Source of the DNA: Pseudomonadota bacterium
GTDB lineage: Bacteria > Pseudomonadota > Alphaproteobacteria > Rhizobiales > Xanthobacteraceae
Assembly (NCBI GenBank): GCA_023387695.1
Contig: JAEWHT010000244.1
Span: 1 to 24,223 of the forward strand
Length of the DNA stretch: 24,223 nucleotides
Direction: 5' to 3'
In this document: piece by piece, positions 23,396 through 24,223 of the stretch
Position numbering within the stretch: the first letter of the stretch is position 1
How the letters are laid out: the number at the start of each line of letters is the position of its first letter
Program-made: the position numbers and the translations under genes
The notes under the pieces: generated by a model
Databases searched by the model: none
What the model was told of the DNA's origin: nothing
Seen by the model: only the letters and a program-made list of their open reading frames with translations

Positions 23396-24223
23396 GTATC
23401 CCTCGTTCGCCGATCTGAATCAGCAAAGCCAGAATGCCGACGCCGAGCAGACCCGCCATCACCACGTTCGGACGGCGGGTGAAGAATGCCACGATGTCCT
23501 GGCTCGCCGGCAGCAGGAATGCGAAGAGCGGCGCCAGAGCCAGCGGCCACAATTCGTCGCGTCGTGCCAGCGGCAACGGCTCCGCTAGCCCGGCGAAGAC
23601 ATGCCAGGCCGCCTCTACCGACCCCGCACGAAAGATCACGCCGGTCGCCAGCACGAACAGCACTGTGAGCGCCCAGCCGAGCCACGACGGACAGTGCGGG
23701 CCATAGCGCCGCCACAACGAACAAACTACTTGCGCGACACCATGCAGCACGCCCCACAGCACGAAGGCCCAGCTCGCGCCGTGCCACAAACCGCACAGCG
23801 CCATGGTGATCAGCATCGCGCCGAAGAATTGCACCGGCAGAAAGCGCCGCGGCAGGAAGCGCAGATTGACCAGCGGATAGAACACATAGTCGCGCAGGAA
23901 AAGCATCAGCGTGATATGCCAGCGCTGCCAGAAATCCTGGATGTTGGTCGAGCGCAGCGGCGCGTTGAAATTATAGGGCAGCTGCACGCCGAACAGGAGG
24001 CCAAGGCCGATCGCGATGTCGGAATAACCTGAGAAGTCGAACAGGATCTGGAAAGAAAAGCAGAAGGCGAGCCAACCATCGCCGCTTGCGAGTGGTCCGC
24101 TTGCGGCCTGCGTGTAGATCGGATCGAGCAGATGCGCGATGCTGTCGGCGATCACAACCTTCTGGAACAGGCCGAGCGCGATGAAGCAGGTCGCGATGCA
24201 GAACTGACGCTGCCAGCCCGGCG
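23370..24223 (-). CDS. MBOAT family membrane O-acyltransferase, 3' part
   Basis: The gene continues beyond the window; about 283 C-terminal residues are seen. Family hallmarks are present in order: GLFQKVVIADSIA, FSFQILFDFSGYSDIAIGLG, LPYNFNAPLRSTNIQDFWQRWHITL, YVFYPLV, and CGLWHGASWAFVLWGVLHG with the catalytic-position histidine in LWHG. At least six hydrophobic segments are visible. This is the AlgI/DltB branch of the membrane-bound O-acyltransferases, which move acyl groups across the inner membrane to polysaccharides, teichoic acids or proteins. The stop overlaps the SGNH-like gene by 26 bases. The frame is open to the window edge; a GTG at 24155 is internal (KVVIADS). Confidence 0.93.
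   Translation of the reverse strand, partial: PGWQRQFCIATCFIALGLFQKVVIADSIAHLLDPIYTQAASGPLASGDGWLAFCFSFQILFDFSGYSDIAIGLGLLFGVQLPYNFNAPLRSTNIQDFWQRWHITLMLFLRDYVFYPLVNLRFLPRRFLPVQFFGAMLITMALCGLWHGASWAFVLWGVLHGVAQVVCSLWRRYGPHCPSWLGWALTVLFVLATGVIFRAGSVEAAWHVFAGLAEPLPLARRDELWPLALAPLFAFLLPASQDIVAFFTRRPNVVMAGLLGVGILALLIQIGERGIHEFVYFQF

Overview
The window reads as a high-GC alphaproteobacterial chromosome, most likely Bradyrhizobium or a close relative. The grounds are a ROSE-type RNA thermometer in front of an Hsp20 gene, GGAAC-N17-GTT (EcfG-type) stress promoters, intergenic palindromic repeats of a kind I associate with Bradyrhizobium chromosomes, and the overall character of the proteins. The species is inferred, not proven. 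I see no rRNA, tRNA, CRISPR array, insertion sequence or prophage.

Layout. 1-2684 (+): the 3' end of an extended-SDR epimerase gene, an ICMT-family membrane methyltransferase, then a sorbosone-dehydrogenase-like beta-propeller. 2688-7018: a LysR regulator and an aspartate-dehydrogenase-like gene on the minus strand, divergent from an MFS permease and a tartrate dehydrogenase on the plus strand, which looks like a tartrate/C4-hydroxyacid catabolic locus. 7109-12080: a stress-related block with a sigma70-type promoter, ROSE thermometer and hsp20, a run of three small uncharacterised genes, two paralogous exported alpha/beta-hydrolase-like proteins (one with a LysM domain), and between them a zinc-ribbon metallopeptidase divergent from a periplasmic PRC-barrel protein. 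Each of the last two has its own EcfG-type promoter. 12360-14041: a two-gene ABC-2 exporter. 14050-14173: a palindromic repeat. 14184-15659: a small glycine-zipper secreted protein and an L,D-transpeptidase. 15672-20182 (-): a large exported TPR-CHAT protein followed by an M28-fold protein that lacks part of the usual zinc site. 20348-24223: a strong promoter, an acyl carrier protein and a fatty-acyl-AMP ligase on the plus strand, converging on an MBOAT acyltransferase and an SGNH-like protein on the minus strand.

The most interesting unit is the last one. Its four parts (adenylating ligase, carrier protein, MBOAT, SGNH-like membrane-anchored protein) match the four parts of the Gram-positive Dlt D-alanylation system, but the ligase looks like a fatty-acyl-AMP ligase. 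I propose a Dlt-like pathway that activates an acyl group, loads it on a dedicated carrier, and passes it through the membrane to an envelope acceptor. The second is the exported CHAT protein paired with a degenerate M28 protein. The third is the pair of divergent EcfG promoters, which places two envelope or proteolysis genes in the general stress response.
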